The notes beneath the pieces were generated by a model that ran no database searches, was not told the DNA's origin, and saw only the letters and a program-made list of their open reading frames with translations. A DNA stretch of 28,947 bases from Ignavibacteriaceae bacterium (GTDB lineage: Bacteria > Bacteroidota > Ignavibacteria > Ignavibacteriales > Ignavibacteriaceae), in contig JALNWB010000029.1 in the NCBI GenBank assembly GCA_023231105.1, positions 1 through 28,947 of the forward strand, given 5' to 3'. Positions within the stretch are counted from its first letter, which is position 1, and each line of letters opens with the position of its first letter. The position numbers and the translations under genes were made by a program. Below are positions 9,101 to 16,730 of this stretch, one piece after another.

Positions 9101-9295
9101 CATACGAGTAGAAGTGCCATAAACCGTTCCAGTTGGAACATGAACAGCCATTACTGAAGCTGCCGGCAAAACTTCCCCATCCATTGCAGAAACTTTTCCA
9201 TTTATACTAGCGGTTGTAATTCCCTGCGCTAGTGATATTTGGACCACCCCGAAGAACACCCCGAACAAAAGCATTTCAAAGAGTAACTTTTTCAT
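6119..9295 (-). CDS. TonB-dependent receptor, Oar-like, with carboxypeptidase-like domain
   Basis: A 1058-residue outer-membrane protein. Signal peptide 1-23 (cut after ISLA before Q); residues about 28-115 form a carboxypeptidase regulatory-like beta-sandwich ('INGKVSAMDGEVLPAASV', 'MDGKYNLTGLKTGGPY', 'VGYNTQ'). A plug domain follows ('IPTTTRDFQSFSKLSPLF', 'IQIDGTQYNDLFG', 'VVIAPYDVRQSGFTGGGINAI'), then a long 22-strand-type barrel ending in MQLGVRYTL. The combination resembles Oar of Myxococcus xanthus and related large TonB-dependent proteins; the ligand cannot be predicted. The last residue is Leu where many barrels end in an aromatic. AGAGG lies shortly before the ATG. It is a single-gene unit: a divergent promoter region lies upstream and the shared terminator downstream. 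Confidence 0.9.
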   Translation of the reverse strand: MKKLLFEMLLFGVFFGVVQISLAQGITTASINGKVSAMDGEVLPAASVMAVHVPTGTVYGTSTRMDGKYNLTGLKTGGPYKITVSFVGYNTQIKENVYLELAQNLMINFKLPESSVTLNELTITAEKSAILSQARTGSSQNVSEKSMQEIPTTTRDFQSFSKLSPLFSGSGLGAAGRSSKYNNIQIDGTQYNDLFGLGNSGTPGGQSGTTPISLDAISEFQVVIAPYDVRQSGFTGGGINAITRSGTNQYHGSVYGFGRNQNMSGQFINKDGKRTKKMDEFKDYQFGFRAGGPIIQDQLFFFVNGEKTIYNYPQPNLSVGSRLAGVSIDSLGGAFATALAAKGFNAGGFNLPTFEQPSSKLFVRFDYNLAENHKLTVRNNFVDAGSDKLYNYRTTSNLLFDTQPYLMSNMTNSMVAQLNSTFGNTMSNELVVGYTTIRDKRKGKSADAPEVLIKEINKTFSMYAGPDRFSSANKLDQDIFEISDNFSLYMGDHTFTVGTHNEFFSFANLFARSAFGYYEYNSLADFAADKVSYYQRVYSRFGDQRDPSAVPAAEFSVSQFGFYAQDEWAILPTLKITAGIRVDIPTFPTTPAKNDSLPKYFSQYRTDQIPSGNMLWSPRVGFNWDVTGERTTQVRGGVGIFTGRIPYVWMSNNFGNTGMFTAEVNYGGSGTLPFNPDPRSQYISGDPGTGAAKFQSEIDVVDPNLKLPQVMRFNLGVDQELICGFIGTAEFLYSKSLNEMLYRKGNLKPSTSNLADGRPRYGGTDYGNGNFWDIMELYNTSDGYQYNLMFQLQRNVARGVSVNTAYTFGEAKDKNSLSSSQAASQMNYSPIDMDPNNPALTTSQWEVKHRAFASVSYSAEFFQNAPTTISLFYNGQSGNPFSFVVNGDLNNDGFRYNDLFYIPKDAGDILVGTISGGKFVAATKAGTTADDLNAFIQNDDYLGKNRGKISERNGAREKWQQYLDLRITQDVPDFLGMGTFQFSLDILNVANLLNTSWGRVQTAGLGTYNIVALQGLVTNNGVANTPVYSFSKPTNNSVYTDSDISSRWRMQLGVRYTL

Positions 9296-9371
9296 AGTTT
9301 AGAATACCTCTATTTAGTTAGTAAAATTTGAACATCTAAATTTCACTCTTTTAAATCATTTATTCAAATAA

Positions 9372-9403
9372 TTTTTTTTTTAATAAAAAAAAAATTTTTT
9401 TTT
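9372..9403. promoter_or_regulatory. Pure A/T tract between divergent genes
   Basis: T10, then AAT, then A10, then T9 form 32 bases without G or C, midway between the divergent starts at 9295 and 9453. Phased A- and T-runs stiffen or bend DNA and can act as UP elements. I find no well-spaced -35/-10 pair nearby; TATTAT at 9418-9423 is a possible -10 box for the plus-strand gene. Confidence 0.35.
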
Positions 9404-9452
9404 GATTTACCGGAATGTATTATCTTCCAAACCCATTAAAGGAAAATGTTAA

Positions 9453-10727
9453 ATGAAAATTCTTTCGCTTGATTATCAAAAATATTCTTTACATAACGGT
9501 TTGGAAGTTATACTTTATCCCGAAACTTCACTACCTATTACGGTTGTTAATCTTTGGTATAACGTTGGCTCAAGCAGAGACTCTAAAAGGAAAACCGGAC
9601 TTGCCCACCTTTTTGAACACATGATGTTCCAAGGTTCGAGACATGTTAAAAAAGGAGAACATTTTAAATTTATACAGGACAGCGGAGGAACGTTAAATGC
9701 TTCCACAAGTTTTGATGTGACAAATTATTTTGAAAAAATTCCTTCTGATTTTCTCGAAACAGCTTTGTGGCTTGAATCGGACAGAATGGGTTTTTTTCTT
9801 GAAGCATTGACTGACGAGACGCTCGCAAATCAAATTGAAGTTGTTAAAAACGAGCGGCTCGAACGTTATGATAATCAGCCATATGGGCTAACGTGGGAAA
9901 AAGTTTTCGGTTTGCTCTATAAAGAAACTCATCCATATCACGCTCCAACGATTGGTTACATGAAAGATATTTTGTCTTATAATCAAAAAGATGTGGGCGA
10001 ATTTTTTAATACTTATTATCAGCCACGGAACGCTTCGGTTGTTATTGCCGGTGATTTTGAAATCGAACAAACAAAAGACCTCATTGAAAAATATTTCGGC
10101 GAAATGAAATCCGCAAAAGAAGTTTCTCCATTGCTAACTGATGCTAAAAATCTTTTGGAATCAAAAAGCGAAATAGTTTACGATGCTGTAAGTTTGGAAA
10201 AAATTCTCCTTGTTTGGAACACCGAAAAAATATTTCATGAAAATAATTTCGCTCTTGATATTTTGTCCGATATTTTAACCGGTTCAAAAAACGGAAGACT
10301 CTACAACATCCTGGTGCTTCAACGTGAACTTGCATTGCAAGTTTCGGCTTTCCAATTTTCCGGAAAGTACGGCGGATTTTTCTGTGTTACCGCAACTGCA
10401 AAACCGGGCAAATCATTGGATGAAATAAAAAAAATAATTCTGGCGGAATTGGATCATCTTTTTAAAAATGAAATTACAAGTGAAGAATTAACCCGCGCAA
10501 AGAACGGCATCAAAGCTAATTTTATATACAGCATGCAAAGTTTGGATTCGGTAGCAAATCATTTAAACCATTACAATTTTTATTTGGGTGAACCAAATTC
10601 ATTTTCATTTGAGTTAAGTCTCTACGAAAAAGTTGAAAAGGAATCGGTGAAACAATGTGCTTTGTATTTTGATAAACCGTATGTTGATCTCCGCTTTGTT
10701 CCAAAAGAAAAGGAAGTGAAGTTATGA
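9453..10727 (+). CDS. M16 zinc peptidase, catalytic subunit
   Basis: A 424-residue M16B peptidase without signal peptide. The inverted zinc motif HxxEH is H52-L-F-E55-H56 in 'GLAHLFEHMMFQGS', with a downstream acidic ligand in 'IEVVKNERLERYD' (E134 likely). The C-terminal half has the M16 inactive-domain fold, but the Arg/Tyr substrate-binding pair is missing: the matching segment reads 'LQRELALQVSAF', without the Tyr. This is the usual division of labour in two-subunit bacterial M16B enzymes; the missing pair is supplied by the next gene. The ATG follows AAAGGAAAA, and the stop overlaps the next start by four bases (ATGA), which implies coupled translation. The family cleaves unfolded or small peptides; the substrate here is unknown. 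Confidence 0.92.
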   Translation: MKILSLDYQKYSLHNGLEVILYPETSLPITVVNLWYNVGSSRDSKRKTGLAHLFEHMMFQGSRHVKKGEHFKFIQDSGGTLNASTSFDVTNYFEKIPSDFLETALWLESDRMGFFLEALTDETLANQIEVVKNERLERYDNQPYGLTWEKVFGLLYKETHPYHAPTIGYMKDILSYNQKDVGEFFNTYYQPRNASVVIAGDFEIEQTKDLIEKYFGEMKSAKEVSPLLTDAKNLLESKSEIVYDAVSLEKILLVWNTEKIFHENNFALDILSDILTGSKNGRLYNILVLQRELALQVSAFQFSGKYGGFFCVTATAKPGKSLDEIKKIILAELDHLFKNEITSEELTRAKNGIKANFIYSMQSLDSVANHLNHYNFYLGEPNSFSFELSLYEKVEKESVKQCALYFDKPYVDLRFVPKEKEVKL

Positions 10728-12097
10728 TGATTGATAGAGCAACACCACCCCAGATTATTGAGCATGCAAAATTTCATCTTCCGGAAATTCAACAAATAAT
10801 TTCTGCAAGAGGAATGAAAGGATTGTTCATTCAAAAAGCAAAACTGCCGATGGTTCAATTTACACTTATCGTTTCAACCGGCTGTATTTTGGATGAAGAA
10901 GGAAAAAGCGGGCTTGCAAATCTTACTGCGATATTAATTGATGAAGGCGCCGGCGGTTTAAGCGCACTTGAATTGAATAATCGTTTTGAATTGCTTGGTT
11001 CATCGATACAGATTTCCATTAACCATGAATTTATGTATTTCACAATTCTTTCACTCGAGGAGAAATTTGAGGAATCCATCTCTTTGCTTAGCAAAATTCT
11101 AACTGAACCTCATTTTGAACAAACTGAATTTCTAAGAGAGAAAAGTAAAGTGCTGGCTCAATTGCTTCAAATAAAAGATGAGCCGGACACAATTGCAGAT
11201 AGAGTTTTTGAAGAACAAGTTTTTGGCGCTCACAACAAGCTCGGACATTTTAATTTGGGAAAAGAAAAAGATATTGAGCTTCTTTCAAATGAAGACGTGA
11301 AAAACTTTTATCACTCATTTATCTCATTCGGCAGATCAGGCTTTGTTTGTGCCGGTTCCCTCAATGCCAACGATTTGAAAAAATTTATAGATCAGTATGT
11401 AGATAGTTTCGGGGAGGAGAAAAATGTTGCTAATCCGATGTTTCTTGTTCCTGCAAAAAAGCGGCGTTTATTTTACGTACACAAAACTGACGCTCAGCAA
11501 ACGGAAATACGGATCGGGAATCTTTCCGGTAAACGAAGTGATAGTGATTTTTATGCTAAAGCTGTAATGAATACAATTTTAGGCGGTCAATTTAATTCGC
11601 GAATCAATTTTAAACTTCGCGAAACAAAAGGCTTTACCTATGGTGCAAATTCATATTTCGCTTATAGAAAAGAGATTGGATATTTTTCTCTAACTACTTC
11701 TGTTCAATCGGAACATACAGTTGAAGCGGTTCAAGATATTTTTTCCGAATTAAAACAAATTAAAGAAACAATAAGCGCCGACGAGCTTGAAGCTGCAAAG
11801 CTTTCGATCATCAGAAGATTTCCAAGTAATTTTGAAACTTACTATCAGCTTGCGTCAGGGTTAAACACGCTTTATACTTATGATTTACAGCCTTCCTACT
11901 TTGATGAATATCTTTCCAAAGTGCAAGCAGTAACTATTGATGATGCGCTGACCGCAGCAAAAGAAAATATTAAAGAAGATGAAATGGTTGTTGTGCTTGT
12001 GGGAGATAAAACGCAATTTATTAACCAGGTTAATGAATTTGGGTTTGATGAAATCATGGAAATGAATGAGAATGGGGAACCGCTCATTTCCCCTTAA
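10724..12097 (+). CDS. M16 peptidase-like partner subunit, no zinc motif
   Basis: A 457-residue M16B partner. The position of HxxEH reads N66-L-T-A-I70 in 'SGLANLTAILIDEGAGG', so zinc cannot bind. The C-terminal domain keeps the R/Y pair in 'FNSRINFKLRETKGFTYG' (R299, Y306), which in two-subunit M16B enzymes positions the substrate against the zinc of the partner. With the preceding gene it should form an active heterodimer; that is inference from family knowledge. Two ATGs occur at the start (10724 and 10727); GGAAG precedes both. Its 3' end overlaps the convergent gene that ends at 12084 by 14 bases, with no terminator between them. Confidence 0.9.
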   Translation: MMIDRATPPQIIEHAKFHLPEIQQIISARGMKGLFIQKAKLPMVQFTLIVSTGCILDEEGKSGLANLTAILIDEGAGGLSALELNNRFELLGSSIQISINHEFMYFTILSLEEKFEESISLLSKILTEPHFEQTEFLREKSKVLAQLLQIKDEPDTIADRVFEEQVFGAHNKLGHFNLGKEKDIELLSNEDVKNFYHSFISFGRSGFVCAGSLNANDLKKFIDQYVDSFGEEKNVANPMFLVPAKKRRLFYVHKTDAQQTEIRIGNLSGKRSDSDFYAKAVMNTILGGQFNSRINFKLRETKGFTYGANSYFAYRKEIGYFSLTTSVQSEHTVEAVQDIFSELKQIKETISADELEAAKLSIIRRFPSNFETYYQLASGLNTLYTYDLQPSYFDEYLSKVQAVTIDDALTAAKENIKEDEMVVVLVGDKTQFINQVNEFGFDEIMEMNENGEPLISP

Positions 12098-13142
12098 GTT
12101 GTATCACCGCCGTGGAAGGGAGTACAAAGCGGATTCCTTTTTTCTTTATATTTTTTATTTTATCAAATGAAGTATAAAAATAATCGGCGGGAAGAAGCAT
12201 TAATATTATTTTAGCTTTTTTTAGCTTTTCTATTTCTCCATAAAAACGCGTTTCTACTTCATTATCTTTTACCTCTGAAAGGTTTGTAAACGAATTGGAC
12301 GAATAGAGAGCATATTTCCGTTTTGTAAATTCCTTCCGTACTTTCTCAAACATGTTTGAACTTAAGAGACTTGACAACGGGTGAACGAAGAAAAAAGTAT
12401 TTCTCGGGTAATATCTCAATAAAGAATTTACTGCCAGTTTATTCCTCACGAATGGAAATTTTTCAGCTAACGTAAATTCCGAATTAGGACTTGAAACTGT
12501 TATTTCAACAATATATTCTTTTCGGGCTTCCAAAATAGTCTTTGTGAATTCCGTACTTTTATTTTTCGGCTGCAGGAGGAACGCAAAACTCTCAGGTATT
12601 TCTAATAATTTTTTTAACTCCACTTCCGAAAGATTTTCATAATCGGTTAAGGCGAAAGCTATACTGCCATTATCCCGGTGAATCGAAGTATCTTGGAATA
12701 TCTCAGTATAAAATTTCTGTTTCTTACCGGATGAAATTTCTAAAAGTGATTTTTTGTTTAATATCATTTCCAAGGAAGAAATTGAAACATTCTTACCGGT
12801 GAAATTTCCAAAAATGCTGTGAAGAAAAACCGGGATAGGAACATCATACGGAAGTGTTAAACGATAAGAGTGCGTTAACGAATCTTCTTTTTTCTTTGGT
12901 GATTTTATTTTTTGAAGTAACCCATCATCTAAATAGAACTCGGAAACACTTTTTAAGAAAAGGGAATTGATTTCATCGGAGGGAATCTCCGACGTGTTGA
13001 TTTCAATTTCTTTTGGAGTAAAAAAAGAAAGAAGGATATTTGCAATCAGCAGGAAAACAGCTAATGCAAATAAAAGAATAAAAACGGTGCGAAATTTCCC
13101 CGTCCGTTGTTTAGATTGGTTTGAGGAAGATGAAGAAATCAT
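12084..13142 (-). CDS. Degenerate divergent polysaccharide deacetylase (YibQ-like), membrane-anchored
   Basis: A 352-residue protein with a basic, Ser-rich N-terminus, one membrane segment (about 18-42) and an extracytoplasmic remainder. Residues about 160-350 follow the layout of divergent polysaccharide deacetylases: 'IAFALTDYENLSEVELKKLL', 'ESFAFLLQPKNKSTEFTKTI', 'ARKEYIVEITV', 'NTFFFVHPLSS', 'FTKRKYALYSS', 'KAKIILMLLPAD' and final 'KGIRFVLPSTAVI'. The usual catalytic pieces look eroded: IDD is TD (D167), the HLPME motif is VEITV, DSRT is VHPL, and GHP is LML. It may be a binding or structural relative rather than an enzyme. The family call is from memory of motif order. The start overlaps the crotonase stop by four bases. 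Confidence 0.55.
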   Translation of the reverse strand: MISSSSSNQSKQRTGKFRTVFILLFALAVFLLIANILLSFFTPKEIEINTSEIPSDEINSLFLKSVSEFYLDDGLLQKIKSPKKKEDSLTHSYRLTLPYDVPIPVFLHSIFGNFTGKNVSISSLEMILNKKSLLEISSGKKQKFYTEIFQDTSIHRDNGSIAFALTDYENLSEVELKKLLEIPESFAFLLQPKNKSTEFTKTILEARKEYIVEITVSSPNSEFTLAEKFPFVRNKLAVNSLLRYYPRNTFFFVHPLSSLLSSNMFEKVRKEFTKRKYALYSSNSFTNLSEVKDNEVETRFYGEIEKLKKAKIILMLLPADYFYTSFDKIKNIKKKGIRFVLPSTAVIQLKGK

Positions 13143-13921
13143 TTATGAGTAAAATCCGGTTTCCGTTTCTGCAAGAAGGCAGAGGTTCCTTCTTTAAAAT
13201 CTTCCGTTCCGGTAGTTAAAGCAAAGAGAGAAGCTTCATAAATTTCGCCCTGACTTTGTGATAACTCCTTAACTGACTGCATCGCTTTCAGCGCGAGTCT
13301 AACGGCTTGCGCCGGTTTACCAGCAATTTTATCGGCGAGTTCTTTTGCTTTTGCAGCAAGTTCATTTAAAGGGTAAACATGATTGACTAAACCAAGTTGA
13401 AACGCGGTTGGCGCGTCAATAAAATCGGCGGTAAGAATATATTCAAGCGCTTTAGAAAAATTTATTAATCGTGTTAAACGCTGTGTTCCGCCGTAACCGG
13501 GAATGAGTCCCAAGTTTATTTCCGGCTGCCCGAACTTTGCATTTTCGGACGCTAATCTAATATGGCAGGCTAATGACAGTTCGCATCCGCCGCCAAGTGC
13601 AAAGCCGTTTACCGCTGCAATAACGGGCTTTGAAAGATGTTCAATAAATGAAAAAATCTTTTGTCCTTTTTCTGCAAAATCTTTTGCGGCTAAAGGAGAA
13701 AGTTTATTCAATTCGGAAATGTCGGCTCCGGCAACGAAAGCTTTTTCTCCGCTTCCCGTTAAAATTACTGCGCGAACTTCCGCATTATGTTCAATCGAAA
13801 GAAAAGCATCGTAGATTTCGTTCAATGTTTCATTATTCAACGCATTCAGTTTTTCCGGACGGTTGATTGTAACTGTTGCAACGTTGTTTTCAATTTCAAC
13901 TAAAAGATTTTTGTAATTCAT
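13139..13921 (-). CDS. Enoyl-CoA hydratase/isomerase family protein
   Basis: A 260-residue crotonase-fold enzyme. The oxyanion-hole residues lie in AFVAGADISEL (about 62-72) and 'NGFALGGGCELSLACH'. Both hydratase glutamates are present, E114 and E134, with the 20-residue spacing seen in classical enoyl-CoA hydratases, so hydration of trans-2-enoyl-CoA (crotonyl-CoA-like) is the best prediction. 'GYGGTQRL' and the C-terminal 'SAFLQKRKPDF' are typical of short-chain hydratases. No dehydrogenase domain is fused. It lies in the packed minus-strand run between an outer-membrane barrel gene (8-base gap) and the YibQ-like gene (4-base overlap); no other beta-oxidation gene is in the window. Confidence 0.92.
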   Translation of the reverse strand: MNYKNLLVEIENNVATVTINRPEKLNALNNETLNEIYDAFLSIEHNAEVRAVILTGSGEKAFVAGADISELNKLSPLAAKDFAEKGQKIFSFIEHLSKPVIAAVNGFALGGGCELSLACHIRLASENAKFGQPEINLGLIPGYGGTQRLTRLINFSKALEYILTADFIDAPTAFQLGLVNHVYPLNELAAKAKELADKIAGKPAQAVRLALKAMQSVKELSQSQGEIYEASLFALTTGTEDFKEGTSAFLQKRKPDFTHK

Positions 13922-13929
13922 ATTTCTCT

Positions 13930-14517
13930 CTAAAAACTTACGTATAAAGGTAAACGTACTTTCATATCAAATGAAAGATACTGGTTGTTTTGCAGATAAT
14001 TATAAGATGCGAGCATCTCAACTAAAAACATTGAAGCTCCAACGCCAATACTGAAACCGAGTTTCGAACCTTCTTCCAAAAAATTATTTTTGCCGGAAGA
14101 AATTTTAAACTGATGCAGCTTTTGGAAAACAGTTAGGTTGGCAGAAACTTCAATGCTTGGAAGAATGAGAACAACGTTTTGTAATATTGGTGAAAGATAA
14201 TATCGGGCGCCAAATGAAAGCGGAAGTAAACTTGTAGAGAAATGAGAGTAGGTTGATACTTGATAAAAACTTTGCGCCCCGGGGAATTGTTCAAAACCGA
14301 CTTTTCCGAAAAGGAAAAGTGGAAGATATTCGTTGTTGGTATAAGCAACTTCTACATTGAATCCATATCCAAGCATCGTTGTATTGTTGAAATCAAAAGT
14401 GGGAATGCGAGGACCAACTCCAACTGCAAGAAAAGTTCCTCTTGCTTTATCGGAGGCATAATTCACCGAAGTGAAACACAAAAGGGAAACAGTTAGTATA
14501 ATAAAATATTTTTTCAT
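13930..14517 (-). CDS. Hypothetical outer-membrane beta-barrel protein
   Basis: A secreted protein of 195 residues if started at the ATG at 14517, which puts a standard signal peptide (KKYFIILTVSLLCFTSVNYA) at the very N-terminus. A TTG at 14541 would add eight residues and is less likely. The mature part has about eight amphipathic strands with Gly/aromatic turns ('AVGVGPRIPTFDF', 'LPLSFGARYYL', 'LGFSIGVGASMF') and ends 'MKVRLPLYVSF', a terminal Phe typical of BAM substrates. I do not recognise a named family. No clear ribosome-binding site. It is the third of five tightly spaced genes, preceded by an unknown membrane protein. Confidence 0.65.
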   Translation of the reverse strand: MKKYFIILTVSLLCFTSVNYASDKARGTFLAVGVGPRIPTFDFNNTTMLGYGFNVEVAYTNNEYLPLFLFGKVGFEQFPGAQSFYQVSTYSHFSTSLLPLSFGARYYLSPILQNVVLILPSIEVSANLTVFQKLHQFKISSGKNNFLEEGSKLGFSIGVGASMFLVEMLASYNYLQNNQYLSFDMKVRLPLYVSF

Positions 14518-14555
14518 TGCTTGGAAAATTTTCTTCGTCAAATATAAGAAAAGAA

Positions 14556-15353
14556 TTAATTAATCTTTTGGCTTTCCCTTTTCAAAAATATAACCGTGAG
14601 AAAAGATAACAGAAAATAAACCGGCAAGATGAAGGTGACAAACTTTTTATTAATATCGAAAAACCCATCCCAACCGGTATATGTTTTTGCCAGAAATAGT
14701 TGCAGCAATGTTTCGGATTTACTTCCGAATAGTAACAGCGCCATCCACACGGTTGAAAAAAAATAAAAACTAAATGTAAATACATTGTTCTTTTTATAAA
14801 TAAAGAGCGCTATCGTTAAAAGAAGAAGCACATAACTTATAATTGAAAAAATATTAAAAGTGATTTTCGGGAAACTTAAAAATTCCGGCGCAAAGAAAAA
14901 AAAGAGCAGAAGAAAATTCGGCAATATTTTCAACCTAAAAGAAGATTCCACCGTGTGCAATAAACTAAAGAGAATTAGAAACTGCGGAAAATTCCAGATG
15001 AAATAAATGGGAAAGTCAACGATGGAAGATAAACCCAATTCATAAAAATAATCAGGATCGCCAAGCTCAATTTTATTTTGGAGGAATAATCCACCGATAA
15101 TAATTACCGGTGGAAGTAGAATGAACAAAAACATTCGGAAAAATTTTTGAAATGAAAAGGAAAGCAAAGAATTCTTCAACGGTTCTACTCCATTAAAGAA
15201 AAGAAGAAAAACTCCGGTAAGAAAAATGATTCCGTAAAATCTAAAGCCGATTACGAAAAAATAATTAGGAAGATTAAAATAACGGAGAACAAAATTCAAA
15301 CCGGTAAGGATGAAAAGCATAAGAAGATAAATTGAAACCGGAATTTTTTTCAA
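14556..15353 (-). CDS. Unknown multi-pass membrane protein
   Basis: A 265-residue, very hydrophobic protein with about seven or eight membrane spans, Phe- and Leu-rich throughout. Charged residues cluster in short loops, for example 'QNKIELGDPDYFYELG' near 105-120 and 'KTYTGWDGFFDINKKF' near 222-237. I see no transporter, rhomboid or CAAX-protease motif; the EExxxR and H motifs of CPBP proteases are absent. It begins six bases after the DUF2231 gene and is followed closely by the barrel gene, so it is probably an inner-membrane component of the same transcription unit. Function unknown. Confidence 0.6.
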   Translation of the reverse strand: MKKIPVSIYLLMLFILTGLNFVLRYFNLPNYFFVIGFRFYGIIFLTGVFLLFFNGVEPLKNSLLSFSFQKFFRMFLFILLPPVIIIGGLFLQNKIELGDPDYFYELGLSSIVDFPIYFIWNFPQFLILFSLLHTVESSFRLKILPNFLLLFFFFAPEFLSFPKITFNIFSIISYVLLLLTIALFIYKKNNVFTFSFYFFSTVWMALLLFGSKSETLLQLFLAKTYTGWDGFFDINKKFVTFILPVYFLLSFLTVIFLKRESQKIN

Positions 15354-15359
15354 GTTGAA

Positions 15360-15860
15360 TTAATTTCCTTTTTCAATTTGATTTTGAGGCGTTTGTTTTT
15401 CAGTTGAAATTCCAACTCCGTGTTTGTAAACCATCTTTCCGCCGTGTAAACCGGTTTCGTAAACAAAATAACACCCGGCAAAAGCAAGAATAACAAATGC
15501 AACTTTCATTTTCATTGCATGTTTGATAAACTTGTTTTTTATTTCGACATTGATCACGAAAAGCGTGCGAAGAATGAGCAAAGCAAAAAAATACCAAAGA
15601 GTGATCGTCGCAAAGGTTTCATGTTCCTCCAAAAGGTTTTTGCTTGCCCCAGTCCAATTTTTCCAAACTTCTTCTGCTTGATTACCCGTTAATACAGCAG
15701 CAAAACCTCCAAGCACTCCGAGTATTAAAATGATGAAAGCAGCTTTTGTAAAAATATCTTTCTTAAAAACTAAACCAACGATTTCAAGAAAAGTGTAAAC
15801 AATAAAAAGAGCAATAGGAAAGTGAATTATTTGGGGGTGAAGACTTCCAAGAAATTCCAT
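15360..15860 (-). CDS. DUF2231 membrane protein
   Basis: A 166-residue protein with four membrane spans. The N-terminal motif LHPQIIHFPIAL (H8, H13), a 'GFAAVLTGNQAEE' turn after the second span and the 'EEHE' histidine before the third are hallmarks of DUF2231. Such conserved His in membrane helices suggest haem or metal binding, but the family function is unproven. The C-terminal tail after the fourth span is polar (KQTPQNQIEKGN). It is the first gene after the promoter at 15957-15929, with an untranslated leader of about 60 bases, and heads a five-gene run. Confidence 0.85.
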   Translation of the reverse strand: MEFLGSLHPQIIHFPIALFIVYTFLEIVGLVFKKDIFTKAAFIILILGVLGGFAAVLTGNQAEEVWKNWTGASKNLLEEHETFATITLWYFFALLILRTLFVINVEIKNKFIKHAMKMKVAFVILAFAGCYFVYETGLHGGKMVYKHGVGISTEKQTPQNQIEKGN

Positions 15861-15928
15861 GCATTATTCTTTCTGGTAATGAAATATAATTACTGATTCG
15901 GTTTAAAAACTTTTACTTTTTGTACAGA

Positions 15929-15957
15929 AGTATAAAAAATTGAAACGCGTAATGCAA
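15929..15957 (-). promoter_or_regulatory. Promoter TTGCAT-17-TATACT
   Basis: On the minus strand TTGCAT (15957-15952) and TATACT (15934-15929) are separated by exactly 17 bases, with T-rich DNA before the -10 box. Transcription would begin near 15922, about 60 bases before the DUF2231 start, so the five genes down to 12084 can be expressed apart from truA and the SDR gene upstream. Confidence 0.55.
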
Positions 15958-15976
15958 CTAACAACACTCAACCAAC

Positions 15977-16729
15977 CTATCCGCAGAGAATACTGCCGCC
16001 GTTAACATTTAGAATTTCTCCGTTGATATGTCTTGCCAAATCTGACGCAAGAAAAAGAACCGGACCGGCAATATCTTCCGCAGTGGCAATGCGTTGAACG
16101 GGAATTGCTTTTCGTTCTTCTTCTTTATATGCTTCATCTGCAAAAACAGAAGAAGCCATTTCGGTATCTACCCAGCCGGGAGCTACACAATTTGTGGTGA
16201 TGTTAAATTTGCCGAGTTCGGAAGCAAGTGATTTGGTGTAGGAAATTATTCCGCCTTTTGAAGCAGCGTAATGAGAATAATAGGCTTCACCGCGCTGTCC
16301 GGCAGTTGAAGAAATGTTAATGATCCTGCCGAATCCATTTCTCTTCATCGAAGGAATAATTTCTTTCGTTACTAAAAAAGTTGAAGTTAAATTTATTTGA
16401 ATGGTTTCATTCCAATCTTGCAACGACATTTTATCAGCTTCACCGTATTTCCAGATACCTGCATTATTTACAAGAATATCAATTCTTCCGAATTCATTTA
16501 GAATGAATTTTACTTTATCAATAATATCGATTTCGGAATTGAAATCAATTTGAATAGAGAATGGTTTGTTGGCAGAAAATGAATTGACTAATGCATCAGC
16601 GGCACTTTTATTCTCTTTGTAAGAAAAAACAACTGTAGCGCCGGTTTGATGAAATAATTTTACACAAGCTGCTCCAATGCCTCTTGAGCCTCCGGTGATA
16701 AAAACAATTTTGTTATTGAATGATATCAT
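15977..16729 (-). CDS. SDR-family NAD(P)-dependent oxidoreductase, FabG-like
   Basis: A 250-residue classical short-chain dehydrogenase. The Rossmann motif is TGGSRGIG (12-19), followed by 'LVNNAG' (86-91), the catalytic Ser in 'INISSTAG' (S140/S141), Y154 and K158 in YSHYAASKGG, and 'PGWVDTEM'; the C-terminal 'NGEILNVNGG' is usual. Tetrad residue N113 lies in 'IQINLTSTF'. The sequence looks like a 3-oxoacyl-ACP reductase, but many SDRs share this pattern, and no fatty-acid synthesis gene is beside it; the substrate stays open. It follows truA after one base on the same strand, which indicates cotranscription. Confidence 0.9.
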   Translation of the reverse strand: MISFNNKIVFITGGSRGIGAACVKLFHQTGATVVFSYKENKSAADALVNSFSANKPFSIQIDFNSEIDIIDKVKFILNEFGRIDILVNNAGIWKYGEADKMSLQDWNETIQINLTSTFLVTKEIIPSMKRNGFGRIINISSTAGQRGEAYYSHYAASKGGIISYTKSLASELGKFNITTNCVAPGWVDTEMASSVFADEAYKEEERKAIPVQRIATAEDIAGPVLFLASDLARHINGEILNVNGGSILCG

Positions 16730-16730
16730 T

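Noticed and set aside
10724..12097. Second M16 gene as a decayed copy
   Set aside because: Loss of HxxEH with retention of the R/Y pair is the normal state of the partner subunit in two-subunit M16B enzymes, and the reading frame is intact.
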